DNA of 64,000 nucleotides from Kordiimonas gwangyangensis DSM 19435 = JCM 12864 (GTDB taxonomy: Bacteria; Pseudomonadota; Alphaproteobacteria; Sphingomonadales; Kordiimonadaceae), in assembly GCF_000375545.1 (NCBI RefSeq), contig NZ_AQXF01000002.1:346716-410715 (forward strand). The letters are read 5' to 3'. Positions 54,748-63,447 of this stretch are shown piece by piece. Numbering within the stretch: the stretch's first letter is position 1; every line of letters begins with the position of its first letter. The notes beneath the pieces are model-generated. The model was not told where the DNA came from. It searched no databases and saw only the letters and a program-made list of their open reading frames with translations. The position numbers were made by a program, and so were the translations under genes.

Positions 54748-55287
54748 CTAGAAGCTGCTGCCCGGCTCTTTGAGGAACGCGATTTCCTCATCCGTGCTCG
54801 CGCGGCCGAGTGCTTTGTTGCGGTGCGGGTAGCGGCCAAAGCGCTCGATGATCGCCATATGGCGCTTCTCGAAATCCAGATTGTCTTCAAGTCCGGGCCC
54901 CGCAAACAGCTCAAGCGCAGCTTCGTGCACCTTCAGGCTTTCCGAATGCATATGCGGCATATAGAGGAAGGCCCGGTGGTCGGCGTCCCAGCTTTCGCCA
55001 ACGCGCAGGCGTACAGCTTCCTGGCTTAATGCCAGCGCCATCGCGTCGCTCTCGAACGCACGGGCGCTATCCCTGAACATGTTGCGTGGGAACTGGTCGA
55101 GGATGATGATCTCGGCCAAACGGCCCTCGGCCCTCGCACGCCAGTCATATAACTCGCCCTGCCTTGCGGCCTCGTAGGTCGCACCAAAACGGCGGCGGAT
55201 CAGGTCGTCAAACGCCTTGTTCTTCTCCCACCAGCCTTTTTTGCCAGCCTCGGTGAACCAGAAATAGAGGATATCCTCCGCGCGCAT
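54748..55287 (-). CDS. DUF924 family protein
   Basis: 179 residues, all-helical, TPR-like superfamily. Family signatures are ILYFWFTEAGKKGWW, IIILDQFPRNMFRDSARAF, LYMPHMHSESLKVHE and IIERFGRYPHRNKALGR. Function is unknown. GGAAGGGA lies seven bases upstream of the ATG. The gene is 14 bp downstream of the M28 peptidase gene on the same strand. Confidence 0.93.
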   Translation of the reverse strand: MRAEDILYFWFTEAGKKGWWEKNKAFDDLIRRRFGATYEAARQGELYDWRARAEGRLAEIIILDQFPRNMFRDSARAFESDAMALALSQEAVRLRVGESWDADHRAFLYMPHMHSESLKVHEAALELFAGPGLEDNLDFEKRHMAIIERFGRYPHRNKALGRASTDEEIAFLKEPGSSF

Positions 55288-55301
55288 ATGCTGTCCCTTC
55301 C

Positions 55302-56459
55302 CTATTTTGTGACCCGTTTGGGCACCATACGAATGATGGCCTCACCAAAGATGGCGGCTTCTTCCACGGTGTTCAGGTCAATTTTCTCAATGCTGTCTTC
55401 CATGGTGTGGATATGGGGCATCATGCCGTTCTCGTCGTAGGCGGCGAGCGTGAGGCTCGATATCCCGTCACGTATGAACCATACGCTGTCAAAATCGCCA
55501 ACTTTATGACGCGCGGGGCCGATATGCTCAAAGCGCTTGTTGAGCCGTCCGAGCGCATGGGCTGCGTGCGCGAGCGGTGTATCATAATAAACCGGTGTAA
55601 ATCCGCCGCTCTCCGTCACAAACGCCAGCTTACCAAAGCCCACGGTATCGAAATTGAGCACATGGGTCTCGCGCGCATGAAGCTCTGCCTCATGCATTTC
55701 CCAGTAGTGCTGCGCGCCTAACATGCCCGCCTCTTCCGCTGTGGTGATCACGAGGCGTACCTCGGCATCATCCGGCATATTGGCCCACAGGCGTGAAGCC
55801 ACCTCACATGCCGCTGCGACGCCGGTGAGGTTATCATTCGCGCCGGGCGTATAGCCGAAGCGCCAATGGTCAATGCTTGCCATCACTACCTGCACGGTGA
55901 TCGCAGCCCCGAACAGCATCTCAAGGAAAAACGGAATACGAAGCCCCGAAAGCTCGGCCAGCGGCACCAGCACACCCAAGGCGAGGATACCGGTCGCGAG
56001 CCAGATATTGAGCGCAAAGTGTTTCACCTGTGATGGCCGGTAGGCAAAGGACGCCGGCGCGCTATCGAGATGCGCCATCAGGATAAAAAGCCGCCGCCCC
56101 TCCCCCTTGCGCGCGACAAGGTTTGCGGTGGTCGACTTGGCCGTCAGCCAGATAAGCCGCGAAATGCGCCAGTCAAAGAAGCGCAGATGGGCGATCAGCA
56201 TAAACAGCCCGGCCACCATCATCACAAGCGGGGCAAAATCCGCCAACATCACACAGGCGGCTTGCGTGACTGCAATCAGCCAGAAAAACGGCAGGTAGGA
56301 GCGCGGGGCGTAAAACCCCTCCTCGTGGATATCCACATCCATCTCGGACGAGAGCTTTGCGATCAGGGTTTCCCGCGCTTCAAGCTCCTCTTCCGACCCC
56401 ACACCGCGGTGCGGCCATTCGCTCATGGCTTCCAGAATGTCGCGTGCTCTCAAGGCCAC
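55302..56459 (-). CDS. M28 family zinc peptidase with membrane segments
   Basis: 385 residues starting at a GTG six bases after GTGGGGGAA. Two N-terminal hydrophobic helices (FWLIAVTQAACVMLADFAPLVMMVAGLFMLI) and a second hydrophobic pair after AHLDSAPAS place it in the membrane. The M28 metal residues are His and Asp in FILMAHLDSAPAS, Asp in GANDNLTGVAA, the catalytic Glu pair in ITTAEEAGMLG, Asp in LNFDTVG and His in MPHIHTMEDSIEKID. Its peptidase specificity is unknown. It is transcribed with the DUF924 gene. Confidence 0.9.
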   Translation of the reverse strand: MALRARDILEAMSEWPHRGVGSEEELEARETLIAKLSSEMDVDIHEEGFYAPRSYLPFFWLIAVTQAACVMLADFAPLVMMVAGLFMLIAHLRFFDWRISRLIWLTAKSTTANLVARKGEGRRLFILMAHLDSAPASFAYRPSQVKHFALNIWLATGILALGVLVPLAELSGLRIPFFLEMLFGAAITVQVVMASIDHWRFGYTPGANDNLTGVAAACEVASRLWANMPDDAEVRLVITTAEEAGMLGAQHYWEMHEAELHARETHVLNFDTVGFGKLAFVTESGGFTPVYYDTPLAHAAHALGRLNKRFEHIGPARHKVGDFDSVWFIRDGISSLTLAAYDENGMMPHIHTMEDSIEKIDLNTVEEAAIFGEAIIRMVPKRVTK

Positions 56460-56583
56460 GCTTTTCCCCCACGGTTGGCTGCAAGTGATGCAGCGGTGGT
56501 CATGCCTGCCTTTTTGGCTTAACTATTGCCCCAAAGTCCAGTAAACAAACGCGCGAAATCAGAGTTCTTGAAGGTGTAGCATC

Positions 56584-57921
56584 ATGACGAAGGCGTATAA
56601 GGAAATCCATATCATCGGCGGCGGGCTTGCGGGCTCCGAAGCTGCGTGGCAAGCGGCAGAGGCTGGCGTGCCCGTGGTGCTGCATGAAATGCGCCCCGTG
56701 CGGAAGACCGACGCCCACCATACGGACGGCTTGGCCGAACTTGTATGCTCCAACTCCTTCCGCTCGGACGATGCTGAAAACAACGCCGTTGGCCTGCTGC
56801 ACGAAGAAATGCGCCAGCTCAACTCCATCATCATGACGGCGGCCGAGAAACACAAGGTACCAGCGGGTTCCGCACTCGCCGTCGACCGTGACGGTTTCTC
56901 GGAGGAAGTGACCGGGATCCTCAATAACCACCCGATGATCACCATCGAGCGTGGTGAGATTGAAGGCCTGCCGCCCGCCGAGTGGGACAATGTGATCATT
57001 GCCACCGGCCCGCTGACCTCCCCCGCGCTCAGCAAAGCAGTGCTGGAGCTCTGCGGTGAAGACAGCCTCGCCTTCTTCGACGCCATCGCACCCATCGTCT
57101 ACAAGGAAAGCATCGACTTTAACGTCGCATGGTTCCAGAGCCGCTATGACAAGGGCGACGGCGCCGACTATATCAACCTGCCGATGACAAAAGCGCAGTA
57201 TGAAGAGTTCATCCATGACCTGAACACCGGTGAGAAGACCGACTTCAAACAGTGGGAAAAGGACACGCCCTATTTCGAGGGCTGCATGCCGATTGAAGTA
57301 ATGGCAGAGCGTGGCCCCGAAACCCTGCGGTTTGGCCCGATGAAACCCGTGGGCCTCACCTGCCCGCACTGGGACGAACGCCCCTATGCCGTGGTGCAAC
57401 TGCGGCAGGATAACAAGCTCGGCACGCTCTATAATATGGTCGGCTTCCAGACCAAGCTGAAGTATGGCGAACAGCAGCGCATCTTCAAGAAAATCCCAGG
57501 CCTTGAGGACGCACAGTTCGCGCGCCTTGGTGGCCTGCACCGGAACACGTTCCTCAATAGCCCCAAGGTGCTTGATGGCCTCATGCGCATGAAGGCGGAC
57601 CCACGCCTGCGTTTCGCCGGGCAAGTGACCGGCGTTGAGGGTTATGTGGAATCAGCCGCCATGGGCCTGATGGCGGGCCGCATGGCGGCCATGGAACGCA
57701 AGGGCCTCACGCCCAGCACCCCGCCCGAGACAACCGCCTTCGGTGCGCTCATCAGCCACATCACCGGTGGCGCCGACGCCAAAACCTTCCAGCCGATGAA
57801 CGTGAACTTCGGCCTGTTCCCGCCGCTTGAAGGCAAGGTCTACAAAAAAGACCGCAAACCAGCCATGTCTCGCCGCGCGCTCAAGGCGCTCGAGGAGTGG
57901 AAGGCCTCAATCGAAGGCTAA
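56584..57921 (+). CDS. trmFO: Methylenetetrahydrofolate-tRNA-(uracil-54-C5)-methyltransferase
   Basis: A 445-residue flavoenzyme that makes ribothymidine-54 in tRNA using methylene-tetrahydrofolate and FAD. The dinucleotide-binding motif [21 protein letters not shown] is at the N-terminus. Other signatures are [14 protein letters not shown] (with the catalytic Cys), [54 protein letters not shown] and [13 protein letters not shown]. Length is normal. GAAGG lies upstream of the ATG. It is divergent from the M28 gene. Confidence 0.97.
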   Translation: MTKAYKEIHIIGGGLAGSEAAWQAAEAGVPVVLHEMRPVRKTDAHHTDGLAELVCSNSFRSDDAENNAVGLLHEEMRQLNSIIMTAAEKHKVPAGSALAVDRDGFSEEVTGILNNHPMITIERGEIEGLPPAEWDNVIIATGPLTSPALSKAVLELCGEDSLAFFDAIAPIVYKESIDFNVAWFQSRYDKGDGADYINLPMTKAQYEEFIHDLNTGEKTDFKQWEKDTPYFEGCMPIEVMAERGPETLRFGPMKPVGLTCPHWDERPYAVVQLRQDNKLGTLYNMVGFQTKLKYGEQQRIFKKIPGLEDAQFARLGGLHRNTFLNSPKVLDGLMRMKADPRLRFAGQVTGVEGYVESAAMGLMAGRMAAMERKGLTPSTPPETTAFGALISHITGGADAKTFQPMNVNFGLFPPLEGKVYKKDRKPAMSRRALKALEEWKASIEG

Positions 57922-58044
57922 GGCCCTTGACATCTATTCCCGATACTCTTCACGCCCTCGTGATCGTGTGGCTGGCTTGACCGGCCACACATTCCGCGCC
58001 ACTCTCGCTGCTTTCTAAATCAGGGACAGATCGAGGGTATTTTC

Positions 58045-59448
58045 ATGACAATAAAACAATTGTTTGCGGCAGCCGCGCTCAGTGCGCTGGTGGCAGCGCC
58101 CACATTGGCCGACGACCTTGTACCGCTTTCGGACGAGACCGTGGAGGTCGCCAAGATGCTGCGCGACAAGGCGCTTGAGAGCGACGAGGCTTATGACCTC
58201 CTAGCGTCGCTGACCACCAAGGTCGGTGCGCGGCTGGCGGCGAGCCCGAAGGAAGTGGAAGCCCAGGCCTGGGGCGTTGAAGAATTTACCCGCCTTGGCT
58301 TCGACAAGGTGTGGAAAGAGCCGGTGATGGTGCCGAAATGGACCCGCATCCTCGAGCGCGCCGAAGTGGTCGGTAATTACGCCCAGCCGCTTGTGATCAC
58401 AGCTCTCGGCAAATCGGTCGGCACGCCTGAAGGCGGTGTCACCGCCGAGATCGTGCATTTCGCAACGTTTGATGACCTCAAAGCTGCAGACCCGGCCATG
58501 GTGAAAGACAAGATCGTCTTCATCTCGAACCGTATGGAACGCTTCAAGACCGGCGCGGGCTACGGCCCGGCAGTGAAAGCCCGCGGCGCGGGCGCCTCCG
58601 AGGCAGCGCGCAAGGGCGCGAAGGCGATCCTCATCCGCTCCATCGGGACAGACACACACCGCCTGCCCCACACCGGCGGCGTGACCTATGATGAGGATGC
58701 ACCCAAAATCGCTGCCGCTGCGCTCTCTAACCCGGACGCGGATCAGCTTGTGCGCATGCTTGGCTATAGTGACAGCATCAGCGTGCACCTGAATATCCAG
58801 ACCACGATGGAAGACCCGGTCGAGATGTATAACGTGGTGGGTGAGATCACCGGCCGCGTGAAGCCGGATGAATATGTGGTGCTCGGCAGTCACCTTGATA
58901 GCTGGGACCTTGGCACGGGTGCGGTGGACGATGGTGCCGGTGTTGCCATCACCATGGCCGCAGCCAACCTCATTCAGGACCTGACGAAAGAACGCCCCTA
59001 CCGCTCTATCCGTGTGGTGCTGTTCTCGGCTGAGGAACTGGGCCTGATTGGTGCGCGCCAGTACGCTGAGGCGCATGAGAAAAAAGGCGACATGGCCAAC
59101 CATATGATTGGCGCGGAATCAGACTTCGGCGCTGGCCCGGTGTGGGCCTTGGCCTCGAACGTGAGCGAGAATGCCGTTCATGTGGTGGACAAAATGGCCG
59201 CGCTGATGGGCCCGCTTGGTATTGTGCGCGCTGACCGCAAGGCGGGTGGCGGGCCGGACGTTGGCCAGCTGCGCGCCAAAGGCATGCCGGTGATGGACCT
59301 GATGCAGGACGGTACCGACTATTTTGACCTGCACCACACGGCTGATGATACGCTCGATAAGGTTGACCCGGCCGCGCTTCGCCAGAATGTGGCGGCTTGG
59401 GTGGTCTTCACCTACCTCGCCGCCGAATGGCCGGGTAGCTTCCGTTAA
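58045..59448 (+). CDS. M28 family exported peptidase
   Basis: 467 residues with a signal peptide (LFAAAALSALVAAPTLA). A PA-like insert domain (about 125-225) precedes the M28 catalytic domain. Metal and catalytic residues are His-Asp in VVLGSHLDSWDLG, Asp in GAVDDGAGVA, Glu pair in FSAEELGLIG, Asp in GAESDFGAGP and His in DLHHTADDTLDKVD. It resembles carboxypeptidase Q-type (PGCP) enzymes that cleave dipeptides or C-terminal residues. It is unrelated in layout to the membrane M28 gene upstream. Confidence 0.92.
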   Translation: MTIKQLFAAAALSALVAAPTLADDLVPLSDETVEVAKMLRDKALESDEAYDLLASLTTKVGARLAASPKEVEAQAWGVEEFTRLGFDKVWKEPVMVPKWTRILERAEVVGNYAQPLVITALGKSVGTPEGGVTAEIVHFATFDDLKAADPAMVKDKIVFISNRMERFKTGAGYGPAVKARGAGASEAARKGAKAILIRSIGTDTHRLPHTGGVTYDEDAPKIAAAALSNPDADQLVRMLGYSDSISVHLNIQTTMEDPVEMYNVVGEITGRVKPDEYVVLGSHLDSWDLGTGAVDDGAGVAITMAAANLIQDLTKERPYRSIRVVLFSAEELGLIGARQYAEAHEKKGDMANHMIGAESDFGAGPVWALASNVSENAVHVVDKMAALMGPLGIVRADRKAGGGPDVGQLRAKGMPVMDLMQDGTDYFDLHHTADDTLDKVDPAALRQNVAAWVVFTYLAAEWPGSFR

Positions 59449-59465
59449 GTGCAGTTAGACACACT

Positions 59466-59487
59466 GGCACCGGAATTTTCCGGTGCC
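59466..59487. other. Perfect hairpin after the exported M28 gene
   Basis: GGCACCGG-AATTTT-CCGGTGCC. It has no T tract, so it is at best a weak terminator. Confidence 0.5.
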
Positions 59488-59570
59488 GGGTTCCCCTACC
59501 TCATGTGCCCGCTTGCCTTCCCAAATCTCTCCGATATGCTGCGAATGTTCCACTCGGGGAGATATGTGCG

Positions 59571-61502
59571 ATGAGCTTTTTTCGTATTCGTTTTGTGGTG
59601 TCGAGCGCCGTTTTTTCATCCGTGGCGCTTATGGCATTGCCTGCCGCAGCTCAAAACGCGAAACCTGACCTTTCTGGCTATACGGAAGATACCATCCTGT
59701 GCGCAAACCTTGCGCAACTGAACCCGCCACCGAAGGTGGACGACCGTATTCGCGCCTGCACCCGTGCCTTGGCCGCAAATGCCAACCCCAGCTACACCGC
59801 CGGCCTTCACCAGCAGCGCGGTGAGCTTTATAGCAGCATGAACCAGCACCTTGACGCCATCGCCGATTTTGACGCCGCCATGCGCATGGGCCGGAAGGAC
59901 GCCAATGCGTATATTCAGCGCTGCTTCTCCAACAAGGCACTTGGCCGGCTCGACGCGGCGCTGGCCGATTGTAATGTCGCCATCAACAAGGACGACAAGA
60001 ACGCGCAATATTATTCCCTGCTCGGCGACCTCTACATGGCAATGAGCGACCCGAAAAAGGCACAGTCCAGCTACGACATTGCGATCAACTATGATCGTTG
60101 GTCCAGCCTTTATGTGGCCCGCGCACGCGCCTATGCCATGCAGAATTTGATGAAAACGGCAAACGCCGACCTTTTTGAAGCCATCACACTCGACCCCAAG
60201 AATGCCGAAGCTTACAGCCTGAGGGCTGAGCTATACCGGTTGACCGGTGAGGCCGATAAAGCGCTTGAGAACGCGGAAACCGCCATCCAGCTTGCGCCAA
60301 AATGGTCCACGCCCTATGTGACCCGCTCTCAAGTGAAGGCGCTCAAGGAAGATTACGACGGCGCGATTACTGATGCGAAAAAGGCCATTGCCCTCAATGC
60401 CAAAGACTTTGACGCCACTCTTTTCCTCGGCGCGCTCCATGAGCACAAGGGGGAGATGACGGAAGCCATCGCACAGTATGACAAGGCACTGAGCCTTGCG
60501 CCCGGCAATACCAATGCGCTGCTGAGGCGCGGTATCGTGCACTATGGCCAGAAAGATTATGCGGGAGCACTTGATGACCTCAGTAAAGTGATCAAGGCGC
60601 AGCCTGACATCGCCACAGCCTATGACTATCGCGGCGGTGTCTATTACATGCAGAATGAATACGACAAGGGCATCGCTGACTATACGCAAGCCATGCGCCT
60701 TGAGCCCAATGCCGCAAGCCACGTACAAAACCGTGGTGTCCTATACCTCAGGAAAGGCATGCCGACTGAAGCGGTACGCGATCTTGAAAAGGCCATTGAG
60801 CTCGGTAGCGCCAATGCGCTGATTGACCTCTCTGACGCCCATGTCGCAGCGGAAGACCTGCGCGCGGCGCTCAAGGATTATGACAAACTGACCCAGATGT
60901 CCCCTGACAAGGAGTTTGTCTGGCGCATGCGCGGTAATGTGCAGCGCTATCTGGGTGATGAACGCCTGGTGATTGCCGACTATGAACGCGCGGTGGCTAT
61001 TTCACCCACAACTGCCAACAAGATGCTGTTGTGGCGTGCCCAGGCTCGTACCGGCGATCAGGCAGCTGCGATTGCAGCCTTCGATGCCGAGTTTAACAAA
61101 GAACCGGAAGATGCCGCAGCCTATAACCTGCGCTGCTGGTACCTCACCCTGTTGGGTGCATCGGAACGAGCGCTTGTCTACTGTGACCGCGCCCTCGCGC
61201 TTGAGCCGGACTTGTATGATGCGCTCGACAGCCGTGGCCTCGCCTATCATGCCCTTGGCCGCTATGAGGAAGCCCTGAAGGATTATGATCACGCCCTGAA
61301 GGTTCAGCCTGAGGGGTGGAGCACCTATCTGCGCCGCTCGCGCCTCCTTGAGAAAATGGGCGAAAGCCGCGAAAAAGTCTCAGCTGACTATCAGCGAGCG
61401 AGCAATGGTTTCGGCAAAGATAAACGCGATCAGTATTTTTCCCATCTCGAAACACAGGACGCGCTGCTCAACACCGCACGCCTGAACGGGAAGGATCAAT
61501 AG
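59571..61502 (+). CDS. Large exported TPR-repeat protein
   Basis: About 643 residues from the ATG at 59571, which follows GGGGAGA. A signal peptide (VVSSAVFSSVALMALPAAA) is followed by at least a dozen 34-residue tetratricopeptide repeats with the usual A/Y/P pattern, for example AQYDKALSLAPGNTNALLRRG and ADYTQAMRLEPNAASHVQNRG. TPR arrays are scaffolds for protein partners; the partner here is unknown. A longer frame from 59505 would precede the signal peptide and is not likely. Confidence 0.9.
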   Translation: MSFFRIRFVVSSAVFSSVALMALPAAAQNAKPDLSGYTEDTILCANLAQLNPPPKVDDRIRACTRALAANANPSYTAGLHQQRGELYSSMNQHLDAIADFDAAMRMGRKDANAYIQRCFSNKALGRLDAALADCNVAINKDDKNAQYYSLLGDLYMAMSDPKKAQSSYDIAINYDRWSSLYVARARAYAMQNLMKTANADLFEAITLDPKNAEAYSLRAELYRLTGEADKALENAETAIQLAPKWSTPYVTRSQVKALKEDYDGAITDAKKAIALNAKDFDATLFLGALHEHKGEMTEAIAQYDKALSLAPGNTNALLRRGIVHYGQKDYAGALDDLSKVIKAQPDIATAYDYRGGVYYMQNEYDKGIADYTQAMRLEPNAASHVQNRGVLYLRKGMPTEAVRDLEKAIELGSANALIDLSDAHVAAEDLRAALKDYDKLTQMSPDKEFVWRMRGNVQRYLGDERLVIADYERAVAISPTTANKMLLWRAQARTGDQAAAIAAFDAEFNKEPEDAAAYNLRCWYLTLLGASERALVYCDRALALEPDLYDALDSRGLAYHALGRYEEALKDYDHALKVQPEGWSTYLRRSRLLEKMGESREKVSADYQRASNGFGKDKRDQYFSHLETQDALLNTARLNGKDQ

Positions 61503-61598
61503 ACCTGCGGCTCAAGCACGCTTCCGCTTTTTTATATACAATGGGAGCTTGCTCTTGCTAGATTTGGTGGGAGACCAACACCCATAGCTGAAGAGCCC

Positions 61599-62192
61599 AT
61601 GCCCAAGTTTCCCGATTCATGGCCAAAAATGCCGGAGAAACTGCACAGATTCTATGAAATCTGGTGTGACCTGCGTGCGCAAAATGGTGGCGAAATTCCG
61701 TTCCGGCAACAACTGGGCCTCAAGGAACTGCGGGGCCTGACCGCCAATCTGATGGTCTATGAGATGACCGGGCCGAAGGAACTTTTTGTCAAAATGAGCG
61801 GAACGGCAATTGACAGCCAGTTCGGCCGCAACCTCACTGGCCTCAGCGTCTATGACGTCGCGGAAATGCCCGCTGCCGACGCGTTTGTTGCCTTTCACGA
61901 AGCGCTCATTACCCATCCTTGTGGCGGCTATGCCGCCGATATTCTGGTTGCCGCCAACGGCAAGCGCATTCGGGCTGAATATCTTATCCTGCCGCTTCGG
62001 AACCGCTTTGGTGAACAGGTGCAGTGCGCCACCATGAGCGAACTAGCAACGGAAGGTTATGGCATGCCACCGGGCGATGAGGGTATGCTTGTCACCTATC
62101 ATGAGCTTCTGGATGCCCGGCACCTTGATATCGGCTTTGGCGTACCAGATTATGAATTCACAATAAAAACCAAACTGCCTGAGGATAACTAA
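61599..62192 (+). CDS. PAS domain-containing protein
   Basis: 197 residues, cytoplasmic, a single PAS-like module of the PAS_5 type common in alphaproteobacteria: FYEIWCDLRAQNGGEIPFRQQ, then LTANLMVYEMTGPKELFVKMSG, AIDSQFGRNLTGLSVYDV and RIRAEYLILPLRNRFG. No output domain is attached, so it probably acts by protein contact or is a small sensor. GAAGAG precedes the ATG. Confidence 0.85.
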   Translation: MPKFPDSWPKMPEKLHRFYEIWCDLRAQNGGEIPFRQQLGLKELRGLTANLMVYEMTGPKELFVKMSGTAIDSQFGRNLTGLSVYDVAEMPAADAFVAFHEALITHPCGGYAADILVAANGKRIRAEYLILPLRNRFGEQVQCATMSELATEGYGMPPGDEGMLVTYHELLDARHLDIGFGVPDYEFTIKTKLPEDN

Positions 62193-62225
62193 CCCGCAGG
62201 CACCATGACCGGAGGGGAGTTTATC

Positions 62226-62675
62226 GTGTCAGCCATCATGCGTACGGCATTTGCCGCCGCCTGCCTCAGCACCACTATCGCCCTGCCCGCCGCCGCGCGC
62301 GACTGCAGCAACATGACCGGGCAATGGACCACCAACCTTGGCGCTACCGTCAGCTTCGACCGTGTTGACGCGAAGACCGGCATGATCACCGGACGCTATT
62401 TTTCCGCCAGCATGCCTGACCGCGCTTTTCCACTGACCGGTTTTGTCAACGCCAACGGCCGCGAGGAAGATACGGACCGCGAACGGCATTATGCCCCTGC
62501 CGTCAGTTTTGCCGTCAGCTTCGAGGAGTTTGGGGGCATCACCTCTTGGACCGGCATCTGCCTGATGAATGGTGATCTGCCGCAGATCGAAACCGAGGAT
62601 CTGATCATCGCGCCGATGGCCGACTATGACTGGTCACACGTGATCGACAATCACGATAGCTTGAAGGCAAAATAA
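62226..62675 (+). CDS. Secreted avidin/streptavidin-family protein
   Basis: 149 residues starting at a GTG preceded by GGAGGGGAG. A signal peptide ends near LPAAA and the mature part begins RDC. The avidin fold is recognisable: C27-S-N-M-T-G-Q-W-T-T-N-L-G (avidin has CSLTGKWTNDLG), ITGRYFSA, SWTGIC112 (avidin FTGQC83) and a final DW136...HD144. Cys27 and Cys112 match avidin's disulfide pair. Of the biotin contacts, Tyr58, Ser60, Thr106, Trp108, Trp136 and Asp144 are kept, while Asn12, Ser16, Trp70 and Trp97 of avidin are replaced by Thr36, Ala40, Phe99 and an acidic residue near Asp125. Biotin binding is therefore possible but may be weak. Confidence 0.85.
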   Translation: MSAIMRTAFAAACLSTTIALPAAARDCSNMTGQWTTNLGATVSFDRVDAKTGMITGRYFSASMPDRAFPLTGFVNANGREEDTDRERHYAPAVSFAVSFEEFGGITSWTGICLMNGDLPQIETEDLIIAPMADYDWSHVIDNHDSLKAK

Positions 62676-62696
62676 ACGAGTGACGCGATAAAAAAT

Positions 62697-62725
62697 CCGC
62701 ACAGTTTCCGCACAGTTTCCGCACA
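62697..62725. repeat. 11-bp tandem repeat
   Basis: CCGCACAGTTT occurs twice in tandem, followed by a partial third copy CCGCACA. It lies between the avidin-like gene and the terminator of the converging TPR gene. Confidence 0.8.
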
Positions 62726-62750
62726 CTCATTTTAGGCTCAGGGCAGCAAA

Positions 62751-62771
62751 AAGGGCGCAACTTGCGCCCTT
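62751..62771 (-). terminator. Intrinsic terminator after the small TPR gene
   Basis: AAGGGCGCAA-G-TTGCGCCCTT on the minus strand, an almost perfect palindrome, followed by TTT. Confidence 0.82.
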
Positions 62772-62813
62772 AACTCATTGATTTAATGTTTGCTCTTCTT
62801 AGCGTTCGCCAGA

Positions 62814-63296
62814 TCAACCCTCTTTTGCCAGCTCCGCACTCGCCTGACGCGCACGATATTCCTCAATCGCGGTCTCTACGGTCTTGAGCTCAGTGCAGCC
62901 GCTTTGGCAGATACGAGCCAGTTTATCGCGGTTGCCTTCGGCTTTCTCTGCCAGATTACGCTTGAGAAACGCCAGCGCCTGCACCTCAAGGGCATCTCGG
63001 TCATTCGGTTCGATCTCAAGGGCTTTGCGGTAATATTTCAGGCCGCTGCCTACATGGCCTTGCGCCTCATGGGCACGGCCAAGGCCAATGAGCGCATCCA
63101 CATTCGCCGGGTTTGCGACCAGCGCGCGTTCATAAAGCGCTTGCGCGGCGCGTGGCTCGTTCGACTTCATGTCGGCGGCAGCTTTCGCCACCAAGTCATT
63201 GGAAAACAGCCGATATTTCTCCGCCGTTTGGGCGAATGCCGGGCTCGCCAGGCTGCCAACAAGGACGGAAACCGCAAGGATAGACTGAATACGCAT
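62814..63296 (-). CDS. Small exported TPR protein
   Basis: About 160 residues. A signal peptide (IQSILAVSVLVGSLASPAFA) is followed by about three TPR motifs (AAQALYERALVANPANVDALIGLG, SGLKYYRKALEIEPNDRDALE) and a C-terminal helix with a cysteine pair (ICQSGC). GAGG lies six bases before the ATG at 63296; a longer frame from 63338 precedes the signal peptide. Role unknown. Confidence 0.85.
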   Translation of the reverse strand: MRIQSILAVSVLVGSLASPAFAQTAEKYRLFSNDLVAKAAADMKSNEPRAAQALYERALVANPANVDALIGLGRAHEAQGHVGSGLKYYRKALEIEPNDRDALEVQALAFLKRNLAEKAEGNRDKLARICQSGCTELKTVETAIEEYRARQASAELAKEG

Positions 63297-63447
63297 GCTT
63301 ACCTCATCACTGTTATCGTTCCATGACGATAGCGGCAAATTTACCCGCTGTCTCGCCTTTTAGGCTAGAGCGTGCCCCATTTGCGGCAAGTCACCATTTG
63401 GTGAGGATAGGCTGCAAAGCCCAAAGAATTGGTAAATCCCCACAGTT

